Source of the DNA: an uncultured Lachnospiraceae bacterium
Lineage (GTDB): Bacteria > Bacillota > Clostridia > Lachnospirales > Lachnospiraceae
DNA: 56,690 bases
NCBI GenBank assembly: GCA_949076555.1
Contig: CARUOB010000013.1
Coordinates: forward strand, 1 to 56,690
Direction: 5' to 3'
Part shown: positions 44,176 to 52,380 of the stretch, piece by piece
How the letters are laid out: each line of letters opens with the position of its first letter
How positions within the stretch are numbered: the stretch's first letter is position 1
Notes under the pieces: model-generated
Database searches by the model: none
Told to the model about the DNA's origin: nothing
The model's input: only the letters and a program-made list of their open reading frames with translations
Translations under genes and position numbers: made by a program

Positions 44176-45453
44176 ATGACATATCATAAAGCGAATACAC
44201 TGAGAGGGGAAGTGACAATCCCCGGAGACAAATCTATCTCTCACCGTGCGGTGATGTTCGGCTCCCTTGCCGAAGGCACCACGGAAATCACCAACTTTCT
44301 GCAGGGGGCGGACTGCCTCTCCACCATAGACGCCTTTCGAAAAATGGGCATTGAGATTGAGAATACCGCCGGAAAAATTCTGGTTCACGGTAAAGGGCTT
44401 CACGGCCTCAAAGCGCCCGCTTCCGTGCTCGATATGGGAAACAGCGGCACCACCACCAGACTGATCAGCGGCATTTTGGCAGGACAGCCCTTCGAGAGCA
44501 CTCTCACCGGCGACGCCTCCATTCAGAAGCGTCCCATGCGGCGGATCATGGAACCCCTTTCCATGATGGGTGCAAAGATCGTCAGCGTAAACGGCAACGA
44601 CTGCGCACCGCTCCACATCACAGGCTCTTCCCTGCACGGCATCCACTACCACTCCAAGGTGGCCTCCGCACAGGTGAAGTCCGCCGTTTTGCTGGCAGGA
44701 CTCTATGCGGACGGCGAAACCCTTGTGACAGAACCGACCTTAAGCCGCAACCACACGGAAATCATGTTGCGCTATTTCGGTGCGGATCTTCACGCGGAAG
44801 GAACGACTGCATGCATCGCTCCCGGACCACGTCTGGAAGGCCGGAAAATAGACGTGCCCGGCGACATCTCCTCCGCGGCCTATTTTATCGCCGCAGGACT
44901 GATTGTCCCCGGCTCTGAAATCCTGATCAAAAACGTGGGGATCAATCCTACCAGAGACGGCATTTTGAGAGTCGCCAGAGAAATGGGCGGGGATATCACG
45001 CTGTTAAATGAAAACCACGACGGGGAACCCACCGCCGACCTGTTAGTGAAACACAGCCTGCTTCACGGCGTCACCATTGAAGGGGATATCATTCCCACCC
45101 TGATCGACGAGCTTCCCGTCATCAACATTATGGCAGCATGCGCGGACGGCACTACCGTGATCCGGGACGCCGCCGAATTAAAGGTCAAGGAGTCCAACCG
45201 TATCGACGTGATGGTGCAGTATCTAAGCGCTATGGGCTGCGACATCACCGGAACGGACGACGGTATGATCATCCATGGGGGAAAGCCTTTGCGCGCAGCG
45301 AAAGTGAACTCCCATCTGGACCACCGCATCGCCATGAGCTTCGCCGTGGCTTCTCTTGTGGCCGAAGGCGAGACAGAAATAGAGGGCAGCGATGTGGTCA
45401 CCATCAGCTACCCCGATTTTTATAAAGATCTGACACGCCTGTGTACACGGTAA
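44176..45453 (+). CDS. aroA: 3-phosphoshikimate 1-carboxyvinyltransferase (EPSP synthase)
   Basis: Sixth enzyme of the shikimate pathway, 425 residues. The start at 44176 has GGAGG 5 nt upstream; the in-frame ATG at 44155 lies before that site. Motifs: PGDKSISHR near residue 15, GNSGTTTRL near 90, the ELKVKESNR region and DHRIAMS near the end. The GNSGTT form is that of class II enzymes, which the family literature links to lower glyphosate sensitivity; this is a motif-based inference. Follows tyrA in one operon and ends at a strong terminator. Confidence 0.97.
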   Translation: MTYHKANTLRGEVTIPGDKSISHRAVMFGSLAEGTTEITNFLQGADCLSTIDAFRKMGIEIENTAGKILVHGKGLHGLKAPASVLDMGNSGTTTRLISGILAGQPFESTLTGDASIQKRPMRRIMEPLSMMGAKIVSVNGNDCAPLHITGSSLHGIHYHSKVASAQVKSAVLLAGLYADGETLVTEPTLSRNHTEIMLRYFGADLHAEGTTACIAPGPRLEGRKIDVPGDISSAAYFIAAGLIVPGSEILIKNVGINPTRDGILRVAREMGGDITLLNENHDGEPTADLLVKHSLLHGVTIEGDIIPTLIDELPVINIMAACADGTTVIRDAAELKVKESNRIDVMVQYLSAMGCDITGTDDGMIIHGGKPLRAAKVNSHLDHRIAMSFAVASLVAEGETEIEGSDVVTISYPDFYKDLTRLCTR

Positions 45454-45481
45454 GCAATATAACTAAGCTGTCAAAACCAAG

Positions 45482-45519
45482 CGGAAGAACGCGCACACCT
45501 CTGCCTGTTCTTCCGTTTT
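45482..45519 (+). terminator. Terminator of tyrA-aroA
   Basis: CGGAAGAAC (45482-45490), 16-nt loop, GTTCTTCCG (45507-45515) and TTTTATTT. Lies between convergent aroA and the VanZ gene and could stop either transcript. Confidence 0.88.
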
Positions 45520-45543
45520 ATTTCTGATATTTCAAAAAAGGAT

Positions 45544-46038
45544 TCAGGAAAGTTTCACCAGCAGTCTGTTTAAAAAATAGGAAACTACCATGCAGAAAAT
45601 GCCCGCCACACTTCCATACCAGTTGAGCGTCGCGTCGGACTGGTGGAAGTGCCTGCCCTCCACGAACTGCTTATAATACTCCGTGTAGTAGGCAAGCGCA
45701 TAGCAGACCGCGCCCGCGCCGATCACACCGAGTATTCTGTAATATCTTCTGAAAACCACCATACTCACGAAAGTGGTCACAAACCCTACCACAAAAAACA
45801 GGCCAAGATGCGCCCCAAAACGTATCATACGCGCCGTAGCCGAAATCTGGTCCAGTGTGGGCTGCTCAAAGATGCGTCCGGCGACATGCTCCGCCATCCG
45901 CATCGTCACATCGACAGATGCCGCTCCGTTCTGGAAGGACACGACTATCACAAAATACAAAAGAAGTAAAAGCGCCGCAAAGGAAACGGCGATCACGCCC
46001 AATTCCAGAAAGATCTGATTTTTCTTATTTTTGTTCAT
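45544..46038 (-). CDS. VanZ family membrane protein
   Basis: 164 residues with four or so membrane helices: the first at about 12-32, then RFGAHLGLFFVVGFVTTFV, and two more toward the end. The family pattern is RFGAH in the middle and EYYKQF..GRHFHQSD before the last helix. VanZ proteins were named from low-level teicoplanin resistance; most chromosomal members have no proven role. Two terminators (45482-45519, 46080-46133) flank it, so it is probably a single-gene unit. Confidence 0.85.
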   Translation of the reverse strand: MNKNKKNQIFLELGVIAVSFAALLLLLYFVIVVSFQNGAASVDVTMRMAEHVAGRIFEQPTLDQISATARMIRFGAHLGLFFVVGFVTTFVSMVVFRRYYRILGVIGAGAVCYALAYYTEYYKQFVEGRHFHQSDATLNWYGSVAGIFCMVVSYFLNRLLVKLS

Positions 46039-46079
46039 GTTTTCTTTCTCTTTCTAGTCTTCCATCGTCTCGATTTTTT

Positions 46080-46133
46080 AAAAATCCAGACAGCCGTTCA
46101 TCAGAAACGTTGTTTCCGGCAAACGGCTGTCTG
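46080..46133 (-). terminator. Terminator of the kinase gene
   Basis: On the minus strand CAGACAGCCGTT and AACGGCTGTCTG form a perfect 12-bp stem, followed by GGATTTTT. The loop contains a minor GAAAC/GTTTC hairpin. Confidence 0.85.
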
Positions 46134-46245
46134 ATGGAATCCGTCACATCATTTACTTACGATTATAATATGCATGACCCGAAATTACAATCGATTTGTT
46201 TCGCACGCTGCAAGACCCCCGCAAGAGATAAGAAGATGGTGCCGG

Positions 46246-47766
46246 TCAGCTTAGCGGATTCGGAACGTCAAGCGGCGGGCTTAAGTACGACTCATCCGGA
46301 CAGGGCATCATGGACAGACTGGATCTGTATTCATTCGGCCGCGAAGAATGCACACGAATGGCAAAGCGATAAGACTCCCCGCGTTCACCCACAAATTCCT
46401 GATTGATCCGGACGCCTGACCAATCATTGTCCAAAAGAAATTTTTTGTAAACCATGGTGTTCATAACATACTCCCCGTTTTCCTTATAGACATATACGTC
46501 AATCACGTCTTTGTCCTCATAATCATCCCAGTTGGTGAAAGCCCCAAAGTACCATCTGGACTCATCCGTCTCCTTCGCGATCCAGTGAAGCCCCTCCGGC
46601 ACCGGAAGTTCCGGTGCATCTTCCCCTGTAAACGCAAATGCGTCCGACAATACATAGGGACTGTCCGCATAAGTAACGCCGTCCCCGGAGGCACGCACGG
46701 CAAAGTAATAAAATCCGTTGTCCCAAAATTCATCAGAATAACTCGTACAAAAATACGCATCCCCCTCAGAGCCGCTCGTTACACCGTCACGAGTCCATGA
46801 CACGTTTCCCCGCATTATCCCTTCCCGATCCCATGCATCCTTTTCCAGATCGGGAGGCGTCGCTGTGTCGCGTCTGTACAGCCTCCAATCATACCTTTGT
46901 TCATCACCGACCCCGGACTCAAACACACAGCCCCAATACCCTGTGCCTGTCTCCCCGTCCCAATGGGCATCGGCAGGCGCAGGCAGCACGATTAAACCAG
47001 TCTCATTCTCATCCCCCGGCTCCTTCGTCTGCATACGATTCGAAAGCACATTTCCCACAACAACTGCGGCAATAACCGCCGCTGCCACAAGGAAACTACC
47101 TGTCCGCCATAAGGAACCGCCAAGAAACGCTTTCTTTACTTGGTAAACAGACCGATATCTTTTATTCGGATCTAAGTTCATACATTTAGAAAGTACTCTT
47201 CTATAACGCGGTTTCCCGGCCCTGCCTCCCAAAAGCTGTTTCATGGTAACGCCGAAGGCATAAATATCCGCCCTCTCGTCCGTCTGGGAAAATCCGTACT
47301 GCTCCGGCGGCGCATATCCTCTTGTTCCAAGCCGTATCGTATCCTGCTCCGAATTTTCCTTCGGCATACGTGCCGCGTCAAAGTCAATCAGGCGAATATG
47401 TCCGTCCTTTGCAAGAAGGATATTGGAGGGTTTGATATCCCGGTGAATAATCCCATTTTCATGCAGAAAAATCAAAACATTACAAATTTCCTTTCCGATC
47501 ATCCCACACTGTTTCTCAGACAATTCCACACTGCCTACCGTCTGTCCCTCGATATATTCCTCTACTACGATGGTACTGTCTTCCTCAAAGGAAACCTCGT
47601 ATACCGACGGCAGATACGGATGGGAAAGCTCCTGTAATATCCGGTAAACCGGATGTCGTCCCTGCAGCGTTTTCCGGATAAAAAGCCTGTCATTGTCCTG
47701 TCCTTTCACGAGCTGTACCGTGCTTTTCTCACTCTGTTTCAGCACTTCTATCTCATCATATCCCAT
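46246..47766 (-). CDS. Transmembrane serine/threonine protein kinase with outer domain
   Basis: 506 residues from ATG 47764-47766. A cytoplasmic Hanks-type kinase domain (about 1-210) has catalytic loop HRDIKPSN, activation segment start LIDFDAA (DFD where DFG is usual) and YAPPEQYG; the glycine loop is degenerate (SEKSTVQLV) while the lysine in FIRKTL seems present. A membrane helix (SLFVAAAVIAAVVVG-like, about 222-240) leads to an extracytoplasmic region of about 260 residues of unknown fold rich in Trp, Tyr and Asp. It lacks PASTA repeats, so it is not PrkC. An extended -10 promoter lies at 47810-47818. Neighbours: acyltransferase-3 and a divergent HTH-like gene. Confidence 0.9.
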   Translation of the reverse strand: MGYDEIEVLKQSEKSTVQLVKGQDNDRLFIRKTLQGRHPVYRILQELSHPYLPSVYEVSFEEDSTIVVEEYIEGQTVGSVELSEKQCGMIGKEICNVLIFLHENGIIHRDIKPSNILLAKDGHIRLIDFDAARMPKENSEQDTIRLGTRGYAPPEQYGFSQTDERADIYAFGVTMKQLLGGRAGKPRYRRVLSKCMNLDPNKRYRSVYQVKKAFLGGSLWRTGSFLVAAAVIAAVVVGNVLSNRMQTKEPGDENETGLIVLPAPADAHWDGETGTGYWGCVFESGVGDEQRYDWRLYRRDTATPPDLEKDAWDREGIMRGNVSWTRDGVTSGSEGDAYFCTSYSDEFWDNGFYYFAVRASGDGVTYADSPYVLSDAFAFTGEDAPELPVPEGLHWIAKETDESRWYFGAFTNWDDYEDKDVIDVYVYKENGEYVMNTMVYKKFLLDNDWSGVRINQEFVGERGESYRFAIRVHSSRPNEYRSSLSMMPCPDESYLSPPLDVPNPLS

Positions 47767-47809
47767 TTTCTCTTCTTTCACCTTCTCTTCTCGTACGTAT
47801 TTGAAAAAT

Positions 47810-47818
47810 ATTATACCA
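47810..47818 (-). promoter_or_regulatory. Extended -10 promoter of the kinase gene
   Basis: TGGTATAAT on the minus strand, 44 nt before the kinase ATG and overlapping no gene. The TG extension compensates for a poor -35. Confidence 0.6.
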
Positions 47819-47849
47819 TATCTTATATGATGCAAACCATACATGCCTG

Positions 47850-48893
47850 TCATCTCTCACCCGTCGAAACCCTGTAAAATTCCGGCATACATTTCTTTAA
47901 GACCATACCCGCCACAACACAGCCGGTTATGACCACAACCGGAAGAAACAGATACTCGAGAAGCCAAAACAGCGGGGCTGCCGGAAACATCCGGAAACAG
48001 ATCTTGCGCACCGAAGAAAGTGTCAGCTCGTGCAAAACATATATGATAAAAACCCACTCCGACAGCTTCACAAAAATCCTTCGCAGTTTTCTGCGGTCAT
48101 AGATTTCTTTTGACAGCCGCAGCCAAAACATCATGCCGACAAACAGAAAAACATCATTGCTGACAGGATGATCCAAAAACAGGACTATCACCCCGCTCCC
48201 GAAATACAAGACCCCTATCTTAATCATGGAATATTTATCAAATACCGTGACAAAACCTTTCTTTTTGACGACGGCCGCCCCGATGAAAAACCATGCAAAT
48301 GCGGTCTTACAGAAAAAAGAAAACGGCGAAACAATCAACCCAATTCCTATACACATCGCTGCCCCAGGACTCTTGTCCGCGGCCTTCCCGATCAGCGGAA
48401 AGAACAAAACCGCCACCATTAGATCCCGCATAAACCATAAGGGATAGCAGTGCGGATATTCCCGTCCTATGCCATATAATCCGAACCATTCATACACGGA
48501 ACTCTGTAAAATCGGCGTATTGCTTCCCGAAAAGTAAGCGGCTGTAAAGGGCAAACTCTGCAGAATCAGGAACACTGCAATCCAAAAAGTATTCCAAATC
48601 AGATATGGTACGAACAATGTCCTTATCTTTTTCCGGATCACCTCTTTGTATGTACGATCAGCGCAGAAGAGCAAAACGGCCGACAACAGAAAAAAAATCG
48701 GCACACCGCACCTTGCCATCTTCTGTGACACACCGGTTTCCAAAAGCTCCAGCCATGCCGGAAGAATAGCCGCCTGACTACCGTCCGCAAAATTCACTTC
48801 CATTGTGTACGCGTGTAAAAACACCACCAAAATAATTGCGATGCATTTGGCGATTCTGATTCTGTCGCTCTCCTCTTTCGTCAGTTGTATCAT
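47850..48893 (-). CDS. Acyltransferase-3 family membrane protein
   Basis: 347 residues with about ten membrane helices; the family start RIAKCIAIILVVFLHAYTM carries the conserved catalytic-type histidine (FLHAY), and a second characteristic run is KIRTLFVPYLIWNTFW. These enzymes acylate cell-surface glycans or small molecules using acyl-CoA (O-acetylation in known cases). The substrate cannot be read from sequence. Transcribed toward the kinase gene (84-nt gap) and divergent from the HTH-like gene. Confidence 0.88.
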   Translation of the reverse strand: MIQLTKEESDRIRIAKCIAIILVVFLHAYTMEVNFADGSQAAILPAWLELLETGVSQKMARCGVPIFFLLSAVLLFCADRTYKEVIRKKIRTLFVPYLIWNTFWIAVFLILQSLPFTAAYFSGSNTPILQSSVYEWFGLYGIGREYPHCYPLWFMRDLMVAVLFFPLIGKAADKSPGAAMCIGIGLIVSPFSFFCKTAFAWFFIGAAVVKKKGFVTVFDKYSMIKIGVLYFGSGVIVLFLDHPVSNDVFLFVGMMFWLRLSKEIYDRRKLRRIFVKLSEWVFIIYVLHELTLSSVRKICFRMFPAAPLFWLLEYLFLPVVVITGCVVAGMVLKKCMPEFYRVSTGER

Positions 48894-48967
48894 TGGTATT
48901 TTCTCCCCATTTGGCCCATCAAAAAAAGATTCCGCTTATTATTATAAGCAGAACCCTTTTCGTTTTG

Positions 48968-48984
48968 GTCTACTGCAGGTAGAC
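48968..48984. promoter_or_regulatory. Perfect palindrome, possible operator
   Basis: GTCTAC-TGCAG-GTAGAC in the 251-bp space between the divergent acyltransferase and HTH-like genes. Just left of it, GCTTAT-tatt-ATAAGC also covers a TATAAT on the minus strand. A binding site for the HTH protein is plausible but untested. Confidence 0.45.
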
Positions 48985-49058
48985 ACTCCGCATATAATGA
49001 AGCCGCATGGGACATATCATGCGAATCATCCTCATTCTGATTCCAACAATTTTCGCGG

Positions 49059-49087
49059 TTGTCACCTTTTATGAAAACAGGTATAAT
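49059..49087 (+). promoter_or_regulatory. Sigma-A promoter of the HTH-like gene
   Basis: TTGTCA (49059-49064), 17-bp spacer, perfect TATAAT (49082-49087), 58 nt before the ATG at 49145. Confidence 0.8.
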
Positions 49088-49144
49088 AATTTCAGTCATC
49101 GCGCATATTCGCAGCGAGAAAAGTGAAAGGATACCAAAATAGCA

Positions 49145-49582
49145 ATGATTGAAAAATCGACGGATGAATTGAGACATGAAATCAAAACGGCAACGGATAT
49201 TGAAGACTATCTGAAAAAGAACAAAGAACATCTGTTACGTGGAAGCCTGTCCGAACATCTGCATCTGCTGCTCTCCCAAAAGAGCCTCAGACGTGCGGAC
49301 GTAATCCGTGGCTCGTTGCTTGGCCGCGCATATGTTTATCGCATTTTTGCCGGTGAAAAAATTCCCTCCCGGGATAAGATGATCGCCCTTGCTTTCGGGC
49401 TTCGTCTATCCGAGGAGGAAACGATAAGACTGTTAAAATTTTCCGGCAGCCGGGAACTGTATGCCAGAGATGAACGGGACGCTCTGATTCTGTTCGCGCT
49501 GCAGCGGCATATGACCATCATGGATGCCAACGAACTGCTTCTCGACCATGGGCTTGCGATACTGAATACGACGAAGGATTAA
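49145..49582 (+). CDS. Small XRE-like helix-turn-helix protein
   Basis: 145 residues, soluble. The middle resembles an XRE-type HTH: helices around LSEHLHLLLSQKSLRRADVIRGSLLGRAYVYRIFAGEKIPSRDKM (here only summarised) with the pattern of a turn before YVYRIFAGEK and a following LAFGLRLSEEE helix typical of lambda-Cro folds. A helical C-terminal domain (about 95-145) contains RDERDALILFAL. To my recollection proteins of this type neighbour Ser/Thr kinases in Lachnospiraceae, and here one lies 1.4 kb away. AAAGGA is 13 nt before the ATG, a bit far. Likely a phosphorylation-linked or autoregulating regulator (inference). Confidence 0.75.
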   Translation: MIEKSTDELRHEIKTATDIEDYLKKNKEHLLRGSLSEHLHLLLSQKSLRRADVIRGSLLGRAYVYRIFAGEKIPSRDKMIALAFGLRLSEEETIRLLKFSGSRELYARDERDALILFALQRHMTIMDANELLLDHGLAILNTTKD

Positions 49583-49604
49583 CGGATTCTTTTTTAATCC
49601 AACA

Positions 49605-50639
49605 TCAAATCACAAGCATCGCATCCCCGAAGCTGAAAAAACGATACCGCTCCTCCACCGCCTCCCGGTACGCCGACAGCACATTCTCCCTGCCCGCAAG
49701 CGCAGACACAAGCATCACCAGCGTGGATTCCGGCAGATGGAAATTCGTGATCAGACAGTCCAGCACTTTAAAACGATAACCCGGATAAATAAATATCTCC
49801 GTGTCGCCGCATCCCGGCTGCACTCGCCCGTTCTCGTCCGCCGCACTCTCCACAGTCCGGCAGCTTGTTGTCCCCACACAGATTACCCGCCCGCCGTTTT
49901 CCTTCGTGCCGTTGATCAGATCCGTCGTCTCCTGCGTCACCTGATACCATTCAGAGTGCATATGATGCTCTAAGAGGTTGTCCGCTTTCACGGGGCGAAA
50001 TGTGCCGAGTCCCACATGGAGGGTCACATATGCGGTTTTTACCCCCATTTCCTCTATCTGCGCAAGCAATTCTTCCGTAAAGTGCAGTCCCGCCGTCGGT
50101 GCGGCCGCAGAGCCTTCATATCTGGCATACACGGTCTGGTAACGGTTTTTGTCCTGCAATTTGTGGGTGATATAGGGGGGAAGCGGCATCTCTCCGAGCC
50201 GGTCAAGCACCTCCTCAAAAATCCCCTCATATGCGAAGCGGATCAGGCGGTTTCCCTCTTCCACCACATCCAAAACTTCCGCCTTGAGAATGCCGTCCCC
50301 GAAGGAAAGTCTGGTTCCCGGCCGCGCCTTTTTCCCGGGCTTCACAAGGGTTTCCCAGACATCGTTTTCCCGTCTCTTTAAGAGAAGCACCTCGATGGCC
50401 GCGCCGGTATCTTCCTTCGTCCCCAACAACCTCGCGGGTATAACTTTGGTGTCATTTAAGACCAGACAATCGCCTGGCCTTAAATAATTAATAATCTCTT
50501 TAAAATGATGGTGCTCTGCTTCCCCGGTTTCCCGGTTCAGCACAAGCAGTCTCGACGCTGAGCGGTCCTCCAGTGGGTCCTGTGCGATCAACTCCTGCGG
50601 CAGATCAAAATAAAAATCTGATTTCTTTAATTCTGTCAT
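49605..50639 (-). CDS. queA: tRNA preQ1(34) S-adenosylmethionine ribosyltransferase-isomerase
   Basis: Penultimate enzyme of queuosine synthesis: it transfers and isomerises the ribose of SAM onto preQ1 at tRNA position 34. 344 residues from ATG 50637-50639, with GAGGAA 8 nt upstream. Family motifs: FYFDLPQELIAQDP at the start, LNDTKVIPARL, the AAPTAGLHFT block, and the ending YRFFSFGDAMLV. Unusually for Clostridia the next gene is not tgt but a convergent HTH-like gene. The 70-bp leader contains a palindrome also found in the U32 gene. Confidence 0.97.
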   Translation of the reverse strand: MTELKKSDFYFDLPQELIAQDPLEDRSASRLLVLNRETGEAEHHHFKEIINYLRPGDCLVLNDTKVIPARLLGTKEDTGAAIEVLLLKRRENDVWETLVKPGKKARPGTRLSFGDGILKAEVLDVVEEGNRLIRFAYEGIFEEVLDRLGEMPLPPYITHKLQDKNRYQTVYARYEGSAAAPTAGLHFTEELLAQIEEMGVKTAYVTLHVGLGTFRPVKADNLLEHHMHSEWYQVTQETTDLINGTKENGGRVICVGTTSCRTVESAADENGRVQPGCGDTEIFIYPGYRFKVLDCLITNFHLPESTLVMLVSALAGRENVLSAYREAVEERYRFFSFGDAMLVI

Positions 50640-50662
50640 TCGTTTCCTCATTTACCTTTACC

Positions 50663-50687
50663 GACTGACTAAGTCAGTCTCCTATTT
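50663..50687. repeat. Small palindromic element upstream of queA
   Basis: GACTGACT-AAGTCAGTC hairpin followed by CTATTT. It matches the element at 18121-18145 at about 20 of 25 positions, including the spacing to CTATTT. Confidence 0.5.
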
Positions 50688-50709
50688 CGTGCCACGCCGT
50701 CTGTGCATC

Positions 50710-52134
50710 CTACAGGCTGGCATTCTCCAAAAACGCCACATACCCACGTTTCGTCTCATACACGTCCGCCTTGCTTGTAGCCTCCCAAGGCGCATGCATA
50801 TTGAGCACGGCCACACCGCTGTCGATCACGTTCATGCCGTAGAGCGCAAGAATATAAGCGATCGTGCCGCCGCCGCCAAGGTCTACCTTACCAAGCTCCG
50901 CCGTCTGGAAGTTCACTTTCTCCTTCTCGAAAATCGCCCGGATATGGCCCAGATACTCCGCATTAGCGTCGTTGGAGCCGGATTTGCCGCCTCTGCCCGT
51001 AAACTTGTTAAATACCATACCGCCGCCAAGATAAGCCACGTTCTTTTTATCAAAGCTGGATGCGTAGGCAGGGTCATACGCGCTGCTCACATCGGAGGAA
51101 AGCATACAGGAACGGGCAAGGCATCTGCGCAGACCAAGCTCACTGTACTCACCGAGAAGGTTCATCACCTCCGCCACCGCATTTTCAAAGAATTTAGACT
51201 GCATACCGGTGGCGCCCACACTGCCAATCTCCTCCTTATCCACAAGGATGCAGCAAGCCGTGCGCTCTGTCTGTCCAATCTCCAGCATTGCCTTCAAAGA
51301 GGAGAATGCACATACACGGTCATCCTGCCCATAGGAAAGAATCATGCTGCGGTCAAACCCTGCTTCTCTCGCTTTTCCGGCAGGCACCACTTCCAGCTCC
51401 GCAGAAATGAAATCCTCCTCCTCAAAATCGTAATCCTTTTTGAGAATCTCGAGGATTCCCTTCTTCACAGCGTCTTTCGGTGCGCCGGACTCTGCGTCCT
51501 TATCCTCTTTATCCTTCTTATCAATGACAAGGGGCTTATTGCCGATGATGATGTCGAGCGCCTCGCCCTCAATCACCTTATCCGCTTTTTTCTCAAGCTG
51601 CTCATGCGCGAGGTGAATGAGCAGATCAGACACGAAGAACACCGGATCATCCTCGTTCTCCCCCACGTTAATTTCTACGGTGCTTCCGTCCTTCTTCACC
51701 ACAACGCCGTGGATGGAAAGGGGAATGGTCACCCACTGGTACTTCTTCACACCGCCGTAATAATGGGTGTCCAGATAGGCAAAACCGCCGTCCTCATACA
51801 TAGGATTCTGCTTCACGTCCAGACGGGGAGAGTCGATGTGCGCCCCAAGAATATTGATGCCGTCCTCCATCTTCTCCTTACCGATCTGAAACATCACAAT
51901 AGATTTATTCATCCATACGGAATACACCTTATCGCCCGTTTTGAGCTTTTTGCCGTCCTTTACCAGCGCCTCTAACTCCTGATAGCCCGCCGCATCCAGC
52001 GTATTTACGATCTGGTCGATGCACTCCCGCTCGGTCTTTCCTTTGTCCAGAAAGTCCATGTATTCCTTTGCGAAAGCCTCTACTTCCTTAAGCTGTTTCT
52101 CATCATAAGTTTCCCATGTGTTTTTCTGCTCCAT
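50710..52134 (-). CDS. M18 family aminopeptidase
   Basis: Zinc-dependent cytosolic exopeptidase, 474 residues from ATG 52132-52134 (AGGAG 10 nt upstream). Metal-binding blocks of the M18 family are visible: GAHIDSPRLDVK near residue 108, the LVDKEEIGSVGATG stretch with the catalytic glutamates, and the C-terminal end containing GGGGTIAYIL and HAPWE. An acidic, Lys/Asp/Glu-rich insert (KKDKEDKDAESG) occurs in the middle domain. It lies between queA and pheT on the same strand. Confidence 0.95.
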   Translation of the reverse strand: MEQKNTWETYDEKQLKEVEAFAKEYMDFLDKGKTERECIDQIVNTLDAAGYQELEALVKDGKKLKTGDKVYSVWMNKSIVMFQIGKEKMEDGINILGAHIDSPRLDVKQNPMYEDGGFAYLDTHYYGGVKKYQWVTIPLSIHGVVVKKDGSTVEINVGENEDDPVFFVSDLLIHLAHEQLEKKADKVIEGEALDIIIGNKPLVIDKKDKEDKDAESGAPKDAVKKGILEILKKDYDFEEEDFISAELEVVPAGKAREAGFDRSMILSYGQDDRVCAFSSLKAMLEIGQTERTACCILVDKEEIGSVGATGMQSKFFENAVAEVMNLLGEYSELGLRRCLARSCMLSSDVSSAYDPAYASSFDKKNVAYLGGGMVFNKFTGRGGKSGSNDANAEYLGHIRAIFEKEKVNFQTAELGKVDLGGGGTIAYILALYGMNVIDSGVAVLNMHAPWEATSKADVYETKRGYVAFLENASL

Positions 52135-52200
52135 GGCTGTCACTCCTCTCTTTTTCGCTTTTTGAGTCAGCGCCAAACTGACCTGTGCCGCAATCTGTTC

Positions 52201-52350
52201 TTATTCTACCACATTACAGCACATTGTACTTCCAAAATCTGTCTTTTCTGTGACTATTTTCTCCGCCACTCTGTTCCCCGCCATTCGGTTCGCAAATACA
52301 AAAAGACATCCATCTGCAATGAAAATAAAGATTCCCATAAAAAGATACAT
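52201..52350 (-). CDS. Possible small membrane peptide (49 residues)
   Basis: Short frame between pheT and the M18 gene on the same strand. It begins MYLFMGIFIFIADGC, a single hydrophobic helix (about 1-21), followed by a charged tail ending CCNVVE. GGAGG lies 9 nt upstream. The ribosome site sits in the loop of a small hairpin (CATTC-ggag-GAATG), which could hide it. No family recognised; a shadow of noncoding sequence is possible. Confidence 0.35.
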   Translation of the reverse strand: MYLFMGIFIFIADGCLFVFANRMAGNRVAEKIVTEKTDFGSTMCCNVVE

Positions 52351-52380
52351 TCGTTCATTCCTCCGAATGGCAACGTTTCT

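Noticed and set aside
50689..51975. Plus-strand frame of 428 codons opposite the M18 gene
   Set aside because: The opposite strand encodes the full aminopeptidase; the frame shows shadow-like composition.
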